From positions 10,675,072-10,739,071 of the forward strand of contig CM030931.1 of NCBI GenBank assembly GCA_018136815.1: a stretch of 64,000 nucleotides of DNA, in the 5' to 3' direction. This document shows positions 19,689 to 29,200 of this stretch, piece after piece. The position numbers were made by a program, and so were the translations under genes. Each line of letters starts with the position of its first letter. The stretch's first letter is position 1. Source of the DNA: Isochrysis galbana (lineage: Eukaryota; Haptophyta; Isochrysidales; Isochrysidaceae). The notes beneath the pieces are model-generated. The model was given only the letters and a program-made list of their open reading frames with translations. It searched no databases and had not been told where the DNA came from.

Positions 19689-21155
19689 TCAGCGGATGCT
19701 CTCGCCACGGTTGATGCCCCTCGCCTCACGATCTTCGCTCTTTTTAAGTTCATCTCCCACAAAGTGGTGTGCGCCACCCGCCTCGAGCACGAAGCGCGTG
19801 GCGTGGTCATCAACCGCCATCTGACGGCGTGTCTCCAAGGACAGCGACCCCGCCTTGGCAGCGTCGCGACCTTTCCTCCGCAGCAGCTCTGCTTGTGCCT
19901 CCTCTGCCGCAATCCCTCCAAAGCCCCAGAGCTCGAGTGCGTTTACACGTCGCTTGGCCTCAGAGAGCTTCTCTCCTTCGTTGCTCCGATAGGTGGTGTC
20001 TGACTGATGCCAGAGCAGGAAGTTCAGATCATCTTCGAGGCAGAGGCGGAACCCTCCCGTCTGGCCACCAAAAGCGACAACTTCCGGGAGTTGCGGCTCG
20101 CCCCTCGCGCGAAACATCGCTGCACGGTCCGCTGGTAGGTTGAAGAAAGCAAAATTTTGAGAGTGGCCGGTGGGGCGGTATACGTGGAATCTTGGCGAAA
20201 GCTGGACGAGCGCGCAGCCGTTTCCGCCGAAGAATTTATCACCGGCCTTCCATGGGGTGTCCACGATGGCCCCAATGGTTAGGCCGCAGGTTTCTCCTTG
20301 CTCTGCTAGCGGCGCACAACGAGCGAGGAGGAGCGTAGGACCCCCGTAGCCAACCGCGTGGTGTGAAAATCGTGAGAGGGCAAGGCCGTGGGCACTCGAC
20401 GAATACAGGCAGCGCCACCCACGGTCCTCACCTGCTGCGGCAGGGCCGAGCGCGAGCGAGATGAGCCATGCAGTGGCATTGGTGAGTATGCTGCCCTCCA
20501 GTTGGTCCTCGTGTAGTACGTGCTTGAGAAGCGGTTCGCGCGCGGCGGAGGGCGGCAGTCTGTTCTCAGGATTTCCGATGCCACACAGCATGCCGAGGAC
20601 GTAGCCCTCGAACGCCGCGTGCAGGGTGGGGAGCTGTTCGGCAGCCCAGTGCGACCACTGTGCCGCATCGAGGCTCGCAGCCTCAGCACACACAGCCTCA
20701 AAGCTTTCGGTAGAAGTTGTGGCGGCGATATCTCCTGAGCGTGAGGCGTGAAGCGCATCACGAAGCAGCTGCGTGAGCGCCTCCTCACCAAGCGCGCCCT
20801 CTTCGTCCTGCGTGTACAAAGATCGCCAGAAGCGCATCTTCTCAGCAGCACTCTGCCTTGCGCGCACAGTCCTAGCAAGGCCCAGAGCTAGCCCTGCGTA
20901 CGACAGGGCTGAAGGTGCCGGCAGGGCATGCTCGCCGACCCCCTCCACCGCAACCACCAGCCTGGCATGCAGTCTGGCCCACGGGAAGGGAGGGGGAAGG
21001 CTGTGTGCAAGAGGTTCTGCGCAGAGAGCCGCAGAGGGTGATCCCGTCAGGCAGGAGAAGGAAGAGAGGAGCGCGTCGAGCTCGGGCTGCGTTAGGCGGG
21101 AGCGTGCCTCGTCGAGAGCCGTGGACGAGGCTGCGCTCGACTCAGACGCGCCCAT
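19689..21155 (-). CDS. TLDc-domain protein, MEAK7-like, with N-myristoylation signal
   Basis: The frame extends upstream through a poly-proline artefact of a G-rich tract. I choose the ATG at 21155, which gives 488 residues beginning MGASESS, a good N-myristoylation signal (Gly2, Ser6). MEAK7 proteins also begin MG and carry this lipid. An EF-hand-like helical N-terminal half (residues about 15-230) precedes a TLDc domain at roughly 235-400: RGWRCLYSSSAHGLALSRF, GLTIGAIVDTPWKAGDKFFG, FGGQTGGFRLCLEDDLN and LLWHQSDTTYRS. The C-terminus is a charged helix that includes AEEAQAELLRRKG. In animals MEAK7 binds lysosomal membranes and links to MTOR signalling. An equivalent role here is inference. 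It is divergently oriented to the transposase at 21744. Confidence 0.85.
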   Translation of the reverse strand: MGASESSAASSTALDEARSRLTQPELDALLSSFSCLTGSPSAALCAEPLAHSLPPPFPWARLHARLVVAVEGVGEHALPAPSALSYAGLALGLARTVRARQSAAEKMRFWRSLYTQDEEGALGEEALTQLLRDALHASRSGDIAATTSTESFEAVCAEAASLDAAQWSHWAAEQLPTLHAAFEGYVLGMLCGIGNPENRLPPSAAREPLLKHVLHEDQLEGSILTNATAWLISLALGPAAAGEDRGWRCLYSSSAHGLALSRFSHHAVGYGGPTLLLARCAPLAEQGETCGLTIGAIVDTPWKAGDKFFGGNGCALVQLSPRFHVYRPTGHSQNFAFFNLPADRAAMFRARGEPQLPEVVAFGGQTGGFRLCLEDDLNFLLWHQSDTTYRSNEGEKLSEAKRRVNALELWGFGGIAAEEAQAELLRRKGRDAAKAGSLSLETRRQMAVDDHATRFVLEAGGAHHFVGDELKKSEDREARGINRGESIR

Positions 21156-21169
21156 CCGGCGCGAGGGAG

Positions 21170-21345
21170 AGGGGGGGGGGGGAGGGGGAGGAGGGGGAGG
21201 GGGGCAAGGGGGAGGAGAGGGGGGGGGGAGGGGGGGCAATGGGGAGAGAGGGGGAGAGCTAGAAAGACCCTCCCCTCCCTTCTTCCCGCGCTTTCACCCA
21301 TTCCCTTTCCCTTTCCCTTTCCCTTTCCCTTCCCCTCCCCCTCTC
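21170..21345. repeat. G-rich tract and TTTCCC hexamer repeat upstream of the TLDc gene
   Basis: Runs of G at 21173-21240 are followed at about 21300-21338 by six TTTCCC units. On the sense strand of the minus-strand gene these are C-rich and GGGAAA sequences ending just before the ATG. Confidence 0.8.
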
Positions 21346-21743
21346 TCCCCTCTGCTCGCTCTCCCTCCAAACGCGCAGCCCCCTTCCCCCCCTCCGTTTC
21401 TTTCTCTCTTCTCGGCCGATTCTTTCTCTCCTCGACACCCCCTCTGGTGCGCATCTTCGCTCGCCCGCGCATCCAATCCTCTTGTTCTTTCATCAGCAGC
21501 GCTTCATCAAAAACAAAGAGAGCCATCGCCCCAGAATGAATTATGACTAATTTTAGCCCACGGGCGCAGAGGAGGCGACGATGAGAGCCATATGCCCCTC
21601 TCCGGATTCTTTAGTAAAAGTAGAGGCTTCAGCTTTCGTCGTTGGTAGTTGGTAGGAGTACTCCGTGCCCACTCAATTCCTGAGCGCGCGTTGAACCCTG
21701 GCAACGTGTTCTTCGCCCCCCCAGCAGCCTCCCCTGCAGCTCT

Positions 21744-23330
21744 ATGGCCCCAGGACTCGCATCGCAGCCAGGGGCATGCACAAGCCCAGCTTTGTCCCCC
21801 AGGCACCCCTGTCGCGCGCGCGACGCAGGGGGCGCTGCGGCTGCATCTCCCCTCGCCGTTGCGATCGACGACGCTGCCGCGGACGTTCTTCGTGAGGGGG
21901 GAGGGGCAGGAGACGAGCCTGCCGGGCGGTCCCGGCGTCGAGCAGCCGCTCGCACATCATACACAAGCGGGGGGCGCGTGACTCCGCAGGAGGACACGAA
22001 GGAGCGCGCCCTTAAGGCCATTCTGTGCTGGTACCACCCCGACGCCGACAAGTCGGTGTGGAGAACGAAGGCGGACTGGGCGCGGGAGTTCGGCATTGAC
22101 AGGCCGAGGTTCACCTACTGGGAGGCGCGCATAGGTGAGGAGACAATCGACATGATCAAGCGCGGAGTTGTTCCTCTTCCGGACCGACCGCCCTCCTCTA
22201 CAGGTGAGCAGCGCTCGTATGCACGCACATCATCGGTTTCGCCAGCAGCACGCGTGTTGGGCACGCTGCATGGCTACGACCTAGACGCCTTGAAGAAGCA
22301 GCTAGAAGCGGGCTGTACGCGCATTGGTGATAAGCGGCCGTATGGTGCAAAGGGCTCGCGAGGAACATATCGGGAAGGTGTGAAGTGGGCTGCTGTGGAG
22401 ATGGTGAAAGGGAGGCTCGCGATGGATGGACGCCGAGCGGCGGAGGTGCTGCATGCCGTGGGGGTGAGCATATCATATTGGCCATTGAATGCTGCGGCTC
22501 TGGGTGCAAAGGCGGCTGCGGAGGCTGAGAAGAAGGACCCTGCCCAGTTTGTGGTGAGCCCGGCTGCTGCAGGTAGGAAGTGCTACCTCCCAGACGACGC
22601 ACGCAAGCGCTTGTACATTTGGGCCTCAGCGTTGCGGCATATGGGCGTGCGTGTGAACCGCTCCTTGGTGTTAGGCACTGTGAACCTCCTCATTCAAGGG
22701 ACAGATGTCGCGGCCTTGTTCAAGCATCGATCAGTTCGATCGGATTGGTACGAGCGATATAAACAACAGGTGTGCATCAAAGAGGGAAAGGTAAAACGTA
22801 TCGAGCTTGATAGGAAGCGTTGGTGCACAGCGGCGAACCTGCAAATGTGGTATGAGAAGCTCGGCGAGGCCGTCGTGCATTTGGGACTGGGTCGATGGGC
22901 GGATGCTGCCGAGGCCGGCAAAGAGAACGGCACATACTTCATAATTGATAAGCCCGGGAACATATTCTCGTGGGACCAGATGGGGGTGCAAGTGAAGCTC
23001 TCTGAGGCCTCCGCAGGAAACGACTGGACGTGGCGCTTCCATGGCGATGGCGGCGAAGTGGTGTCAGAAAAGGGGGCCAAGAAGCGGACTGTTACAGGTG
23101 GCTGCACGCTTGACGCCCGCGCCCTACCCGCTCTTGTGACGGATCAGCAATCCGGCCAATGCTTGGCCGATATCGATATGAAAGATCCTCCAAGGTCGGG
23201 CTTTCGTCACGATGATGGTACACCACGTGTCGCGGCATTCCGTCCGCACCCCACCGGCGGGTTCTGTCGCATTCGCGATGTCTCAGAGGCAAAAAGAAAT
23301 AACAGTAAAGAAAAAAACAGTAAACAGTAA
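21744..23330 (+). mobile_element. pogo/CENP-B-like DDE transposase gene, C-terminally truncated
   Basis: ATG 21744 opens 528 residues. Residues 1-80 are Ala/Arg-rich and perhaps not original. Then comes a helix-turn-helix-type region (RTKADWAREFGIDRPRFTYW) and a second CENP-B-like DNA-binding region around residues 280-340 (LYIWASALRHMGVRVNRSLV to VRSDWYERY). It is followed by the start of a DDE nuclease domain with FIIDKPGNIFSWDQMGVQ, where WDQMG sits where pogo-type enzymes have their first catalytic Asp, then VTGGCTLDARALPALVTDQQ. The rest of the catalytic core is missing. The tail degenerates into an A-rich stretch with repeated AACAGTAAA. The protein should bind DNA but not transpose by itself. 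Family assignment rests on motif order only. Confidence 0.6.
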
Positions 23331-23439
23331 AAAGAACAGAGGAAGAAAGAAGAAGAAAAGTGAAAAAGAAGAGAAAAAAAACCCAGAGTATATAGGGCGG
23401 TTCTCAGCCCTTCCCATCGGCCCTATGGCTACGTAAACT

Positions 23440-23625
23440 CTCGCGTGGCATAGTGGTTCAACCCACCGCCTCCACCAACCTTTTGCTCTGGGTCGCGAGT
23501 TCGAGTCCGGACGGAGCGCTCTGCAGTTCGAGCCCCGCTCCTTCTCCTCTCCGCTCTTCTTCTACAGTTAAATTCCACGCCCTTCTTCTACCGTTAAAAT
23601 TCCACGCCCTTCTTCTACGTTCCTT
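23440..23625 (+). repeat. tRNA-derived SINE-like unit
   Basis: TGGCATAGTGGTTCAA at 23446-23461 resembles a polymerase III A box and GAGTTCGAGTCC at 23497-23508 a B box, at tRNA-like distance. The T-stem and acceptor do not pair well, so this is not a functional tRNA. It is followed by a direct repeat of about 28 bases, GTTAAAATTCCACGCCC plus TTCTTCTAC, at about 23566-23620. Confidence 0.5.
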
Positions 23626-23721
23626 CCGCCCCGGTTTCCCGCTTGTCTGCAAATCGGTTTCACCGCATTACGACCAAGCTTAGTGGGGAAACTCCTCGTC
23701 CAGTTCCGTTACCCGAAAATC

Positions 23722-23870
23722 TCGTTCATCTCGTCGGGCCCTCGGGCCATCTCGTTCATCTCGTCGGGCCCTCGGGCCATCTCGTTCATCTCGTCGGGCC
23801 ATCAAGGCCATCTCGTTCATCTCGTCGTCGGGCCATCAGGCCATCTCGTTACATCTCGTTCAACTCGTTA
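23722..23870. repeat. 30-base minisatellite
   Basis: About four and a half copies of ATCTCGTTCATCTCGTCGGG followed by CCCTCGGGCC, with the later copies shortened and diverged. Confidence 0.9.
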
Positions 23871-25151
23871 CAATCCAAGCTGCGGCTTTGATTTCCACAA
23901 TTTAGAGAGAAGCGGGATTCCGCTTGCAGAAGGCTCGCGAGGACGCTCGTGATTAAGTCGGGGGGTGTCGCATTCATCCTAGATGATGCGATTTCCAGGC
24001 TCTTATTTCCAGGTCCTTCGCCGTGCGGCCACACGGTGAAGCTCAGGTACTTCTAGGTTGGTAGGGTTCGTCCCTAGCGATCTAGAATTCGAGTTCTCGT
24101 TTCGTTCCTTCTAGCCTGTCTGTCAGGTCTAGATTCCAGGTTTCCTCCTTTCGGGTAATCTTGACCCAAAGGAGCCAGGTCGCCTGTCACTCGCTGCGCG
24201 CTTGTCTCAGGCTCTCAGGTTACCTTGTGAAGGCTTGTTTAGCTTCTTGGAAGGCTTGTTGTTTCTTGTTGGATTCCGGTTCTTTCTTGGGACCTGCTCA
24301 CTTTTGTTGTCGTCCAGGCCTGTTCTTCATAGGTTCTGCTTGGCCTGGTTAGGGTTTCGTTGCCTTCCCGCGTTTGGCGTTCGCGTTGGCGTTCGGAAAT
24401 TTCCTCTCACATTCCCTAGGTCCGCTACCCTTGGCTTGTAGGTCCTTGCTTCTTTCTTCTCGGTCAAGGTTTTGGCGAGCGAGTCGGTTGCTCTAGCCGC
24501 TCGAGATTTGAGGTTTAATTTGCCATCTCCCCTTGGAGACCGGTGTAGGTTCGCTTCCTAGGTGAGGGAATCTTTCCCCTTGATGCAAGTTACATGCAAG
24601 CCTTGGCCCCTTTGGTGTTTCTTCCCCTTGGTTGCTACTCAGGGTTGTTCGTTAGAAGCGTCTAGAAGGTTCACGCTCAACGGCAAGATTTATTCGGTCG
24701 TGAAGACATCTCGTTGCGATCTGTATCCAAAGTGATCGCCGTGGTCGCGCGACATGACGCTCCCCTTCGGACTCTCCGCTACGTGGGGAAGTTACAACGG
24801 AGACACGCTCCGGCCGTCGCTGCGGAGTCTCTCTCTCTCTCGCTCTCTCTCTCCGTCTCTCGCGACGTGTTTGAGTTATCGGTGATTTGGGGTCGCGGTT
24901 ACTTGATAATTTGCTTGGTTTAGGTGAATGATTCCGGTGTGTTCGTGAGTCGGTGTATCCTGTTGTTCTCAGCTCCGTTGTCCGTCGTTGTTCGCTGCGT
25001 CGCTGCACTCAAGCAGCCTAGGCTCCCTCCCTGAGGGAAGAGTTCTTTGTAGGTCTAACAATCTCTTAAAACCCAACACACTAGGGCCGCTAGGAGCGCC
25101 TCGCCGCCCCACAGCCCTTCGTTCGCCGTTCGTTCCCCTCCAGACACCCAA
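23871..25151. other. probable leader/LTR-side region of the Ty3/gypsy element
   Basis: No ORF of note. It lies directly upstream of the gag-like frame, ends with (CT)n at about 24828-24860, and has moderate GC content unlike the genes. I could not find a matching 3' LTR downstream, so LTR boundaries are not assigned. Confidence 0.35.
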
Positions 25152-26295
25152 ATGGGGTTGCCCGACCCAGTCCAGAATTTCATTCACCCGACTCCCGGTG
25201 GGGAGGAGGGCCAAAGCGCCGCGCTAGCCGCCGGTGCTGCTCGCGACGGAGTGGCTCAGAGCCCTCCGGCTCCGCTCGACTCGACAAGCACGAAATCAAA
25301 GCTTCCGTCCTCGGCCGCAGAGGAGGAACCTCTCAGGGAACCTTCTCTGCCCGCTGCAGCTTCTGTTCCTGTGGGATTCCCGAGTGATCCCACGACCACT
25401 GAGGCTGCGCCAATGGCACCCATTACTCCGGCTGCCATCTCCACGACTGGCTTCGATCAGCTCGTGACGGATGGCGAGCCTTTGTCCGCTGCATTCGGCA
25501 CCCACCGGGTGCAATCACAGCGGGCCATGGTGGAGCATGACCCTCTCCCACTTGAGGCCAACTTCAGTGCCGCTGAGCTGGCCAATGAGGTGGAGGAAGG
25601 CCCCCTCCCTCTGATTCAGTTTGACCCACCTCCTCACCTTCGAGATGATGAGTCTGAGGTCGGTGAAGGGGAGGGGATCAGCTTCCGAAGCCCCGCCTAC
25701 CGGGACTATGCCCCGCCGTCATCAAAAGGGGTCTTTGATCAAGATATCACCCCGATCGAGACGGCCGCGGCGCGTCAGGATGCGGAAATGGCAAGGCTTC
25801 AAGCGCAGACCAACACCCTAAAACGGGCTGTGGAGCGCCTACAGTCATCCCTTGCCGCGGCAGAGGCGAGGGAGGGGCTTCTCCGGGATCAAGTTGAAGC
25901 AGGGTTCAAAGCCCTGACTCAGCTACTCCAAGCCCGCCAAGAGCCCACTTCAAGTCCGTCCATGGATCGGACCGAGGCGGCTGCGGATTCTGCTAGGCCG
26001 GCTCAGAAGGAACCATCCATGGACGAGCCTCCTTCCCTAGACCAAAAGGGCCACGCCTCTCCGGCTACTAGGGTTCCACGGTCGGCGTACCCGACCTCCA
26101 AATCGGAATCCCGCCGCCAGGATCAGAGCCCTTACCGGGGCCCGACCCCGGTGGTGCCGTTCCGCCACCCTCGCGACCCCTGCCTTGCGGTGGGGATGGA
26201 TGAGCGAGAGGCAGTTGTAAGCGAGTGGAAAAATCTCCTCGCCCTGCCCTCACGCGATCTGGCCGCCCTTTACCGCGACTCCGACGAGCATGAGC
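25152..26295 (+). mobile_element. Ty3/gypsy gag-like N-terminal region
   Basis: ATG 25152 opens a frame rich in Pro, Ala, Ser and acidic residues, with a coiled coil at about residues 205-265 (ARLQAQTNTLKRAVERLQSS to GFKALTQLLQ). It lies next to a reverse-transcriptase/RNase H fragment on the same strand. The region normally encoding the rest of gag, protease and the reverse-transcriptase palm is absent. Around 26295 the sequence switches to another frame with pol homology, so the element carries an internal deletion. Confidence 0.55.
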
Positions 26296-27195
26296 TCATC
26301 CACACCGGAAGGTCTCAAGATGGACCCGAAGAAGGTCGCAGCTGTAGCCGACATCGACCCGTCATCCATCAACTCCTTGGAAGCGGTTCGATCTTTCCTC
26401 GGCCTTTGCTCCTACTATCGTCGATTCATTCGCCAATTCGCCGCTAAGGCTGCTCCCCTCACTGCTCTCACGCGGAAGGGCTGCGACGTGGCAAAGGAGT
26501 CCCAGTCCGAGGAGTGTCGCCGAGCTATCCAAGAGCTCAAGACAGCGATCACTTCGGAGCCCGTCTTGACTCCACCCAGGGATGATCGGCCCTTCATCGT
26601 CAAGACCGATGGAGCTAGCAAGTTGGGCATCGCCGGCATCCTCTCGCAGCTAGGAGACGATAACCGTGAACGAGTCGTTGGGTACTACGCTCGCAGTCTC
26701 ACCTCGGCCGAACGCCATTGGACGGTGACCGAGATTGAGCTCTTGGCTGCCCTGGAATCAATCCGAAATTGGCGACCCTACCTTTGGGGGCGTCGGTTCA
26801 AGTTAGTCGTCGACCACTCCGCGCTGCGATGGCTGCATACCATGAAGGATCAAGTAGCCGGTGGGCCAGCCTCTCGGCTGACTCGGTGGGCTCTCAAGTT
26901 GGCTGAGTACCGGTTCGATGTCGAACATAAACCAGGAGCTGTTCATCAGGATGCTGACGGGCTCTCCCGGCTAGCATCCCTGGAGCCGGAACACGAAGAT
27001 GAACCACTCGCCGGCCCAGCGCCGCTAGCGGTACGTGAGCCTAGCTCAGAGTCTCTAGCCGAGCGTGAACGGTCTCATCCGGTATTGCAACCGTCTTGTG
27101 GGATCCACCCCCCGGTGAGTTGGATGTGCAAGGGCACAAGCATGTGCGTGTGCAGCTACCCACGAACATGCCTCTGCAGGGATAGATTTTTGTAG
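26296..27195 (+). mobile_element. Ty3/gypsy pol fragment: RT thumb and RNase H
   Basis: The frame starts at ATG 26290 and reaches pol homology at EGLKMDPKKVAAV, the end of the reverse-transcriptase palm/thumb. It continues with EAVRSFLGLCSYYRRFI and FAAKAAPLTALTRKG. The RNase H-like domain follows: FIVKTDGASKLGIAGIL, VGYYARSL, AERHWTVTEIELLA, LVVDHSALRWL and VHQDADGLSRL. The YxDD active site of the polymerase is not present, and no integrase follows. This is a dead, internally deleted copy. The frame differs from that of the gag part by one. Confidence 0.85.
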
Positions 27196-29200
27196 TGAAT
27201 GTTTGTTGTCTTCTTTCTTCTTTCTCTTTCTTTCTTTCTACCTCTTATTGCTTATTGACTCACTACAGCACCATAGCACAAGCACCACAGGGATGTGCAT
27301 GTGATAGGAGGAGCGAGGGGGTTGAGCGGCCGCCGATCCACGTGTGCGCTCCCGCTTGCTGCTGGTGCAGCATACGCAGTACGGCGTGCATGCACGGCTC
27401 TCTCTTCTCGTTCTCCAGTAACAATGGCCTGCCCATGGGTGATAGCTTCCAAGGGGTGCTTGCCCTTGGCCCAAGCAAGCTCTCTCCTACAAGGATTTCC
27501 TTGGGCTCTTGGCCTAGGTGACCTTCGAGAACAAAATGACAGGGATTAAGTATCGGCCCAATATTGACAGTCCGTACAGGCCCTGAGACGTGGAGCATGT
27601 GCGACGCAACCTGCTTCAATTCCGCCCAATCCTTAGGTTGCAGGCCTGGGCAGTACATGTGGGCTGAGTACAATGCTTGACTCAGGACCCCAAAGCTTTA
27701 AGGGGCCAAAATACCAAGGGGGAGAACTAATGTGCTAGGAATTGGCTAGGTACGGAGTAGCGGTAGGAGAATGAGTATGGATAGAGGCTGGCAGCTTGGG
27801 ACTTGTGTATCCCAGGCCCTTCTCTTGTCAATGGGGTGGCCCTTGGCCCTTGGGCGGTAGGAGGACATCCTCTTGCTTCCCAGTGCCAGTGCTTCTCAAT
27901 ACCGGCTTGGGCTTCTCTCAGAGTCTCTCATCTGTCTCTCTGTCTTGGTTCTTGGGCCTCCGAACTCCGAGAATGCGAATGCCCTCTTTGGCTCGTACAA
28001 ATTCGATCGGCGTTCGGATGGCAGCCGCGAGGTGAGAAGGTGCAACTTGAGGTTCCCGCTTTTGTTTGGGGGGGGGGGGGCCAAGCCCCCACCTCCCACG
28101 CTCCCTGCTACTCCGGTAGAAAGCATCAGCATTAGATCTGCCCCGCAACCGCAACTTTGACTGGCTCGTAGCTCGTAGGAGTAGGGGTAGCGGCCACCAG
28201 CCATTTTGCCACCATCGCCATCGCGCGCTTGCGCCCTATGAGTATAAAATTGTGCAACGTGCAACCTTGGCCAGAGGACTGAGGACACCTCCGCCGATAT
28301 ACATTGCACATGCTGCGTTCTCCGTGGTGGTCGCTGCCGCCGGCCGGCTCGCCACTCGCCATAGCAAACCCATAGATTGTAGTAATGCGAGCAATGCTTG
28401 CCCTTCCAGCGGTGACCAGCGATGTCTCCGTACGCCGTATCTACCCTCTGCTCTCCGCCCCTCCCAGTGTTATCTACTATCTACCTTCCTCCCCCTAGCG
28501 GTATCCATCCCCGGCGCTACGCCCCCCTCCTTAGTGGTTGGTGGTACTGCCGCGCCAAAACTTGGAAGGATCGAAGCCCCTCTCTCTTCTTCCCTCCCTT
28601 GTCCTTTGCCAACGCCCCGCCGCCATTCGTAGTAGGTGGACGGTTGCGAGCTATCGATGTATTGGTAGTTGAGCGCACGTTGATCGGTCTTGCCGGTGAT
28701 GCACCGAGATAACCGCACCGGATCGGAAGCCACGGACCACGCGCTCACACGAGTTTACCCATCAAAAATTGCTGCGACAATACCACTACCCGGGTGCACG
28801 GCAAGAGAAGAACCACGCCAAGGGCCTCACTTCGAATCCTTGGCATGGACTACAATCGCTTGGGTCACACGGCAACCGGAAATCGCAATGTGGTGAGGCT
28901 TCTGGCCGCATTGTCTTGAAGAATTTCACTTAGGGCTGCGCATCACGTATCTTACGCCGGCATGGTACCACAGGGTACTACAATCGAGAGAGTGTCGTTA
29001 GGCGCCATGCGAGAGTGGCATGTCGGCCGCCTTGCTAGCTGGATGCGTCAACGACGTATTTGAGATGAGCATTCGCGCATCTAGCACTTCCGATGCACTT
29101 CATGAGCAAATGCCACGACCACCACTCTTCACGGAGCGCATTCGTCGTGACGACACCTACTGCGCCCGCTTGGTCAAAGGTCGGGAATTCCGAGAAACGC
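27196..29200. other. intergenic region, no supported gene
   Basis: The region includes a pyrimidine-rich stretch at 27205-27245, a G run at 28067-28080, and several short ORFs on both strands without recognisable domains. Some may be remains of the retroelement's 3' side. Confidence 0.4.

Noticed and set aside
23286-23345. Fifth copy of the CTGTNTTT word element (AACAGTAAA repeats)
   Set aside because: The words resemble the T-type in reverse, but the 12-10-19 spacing and GCCCC ends are absent.
23440-23520. Functional tRNA gene
   Set aside because: A- and B-box-like sequences exist, but the T-stem pairs at only two of five positions and the acceptor ends do not match.
27263-27673. Minus-strand 136-residue ORF downstream of the gypsy fragment
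   Set aside because: No motif, low-complexity parts and no link to the retroelement, which is on the other strand.
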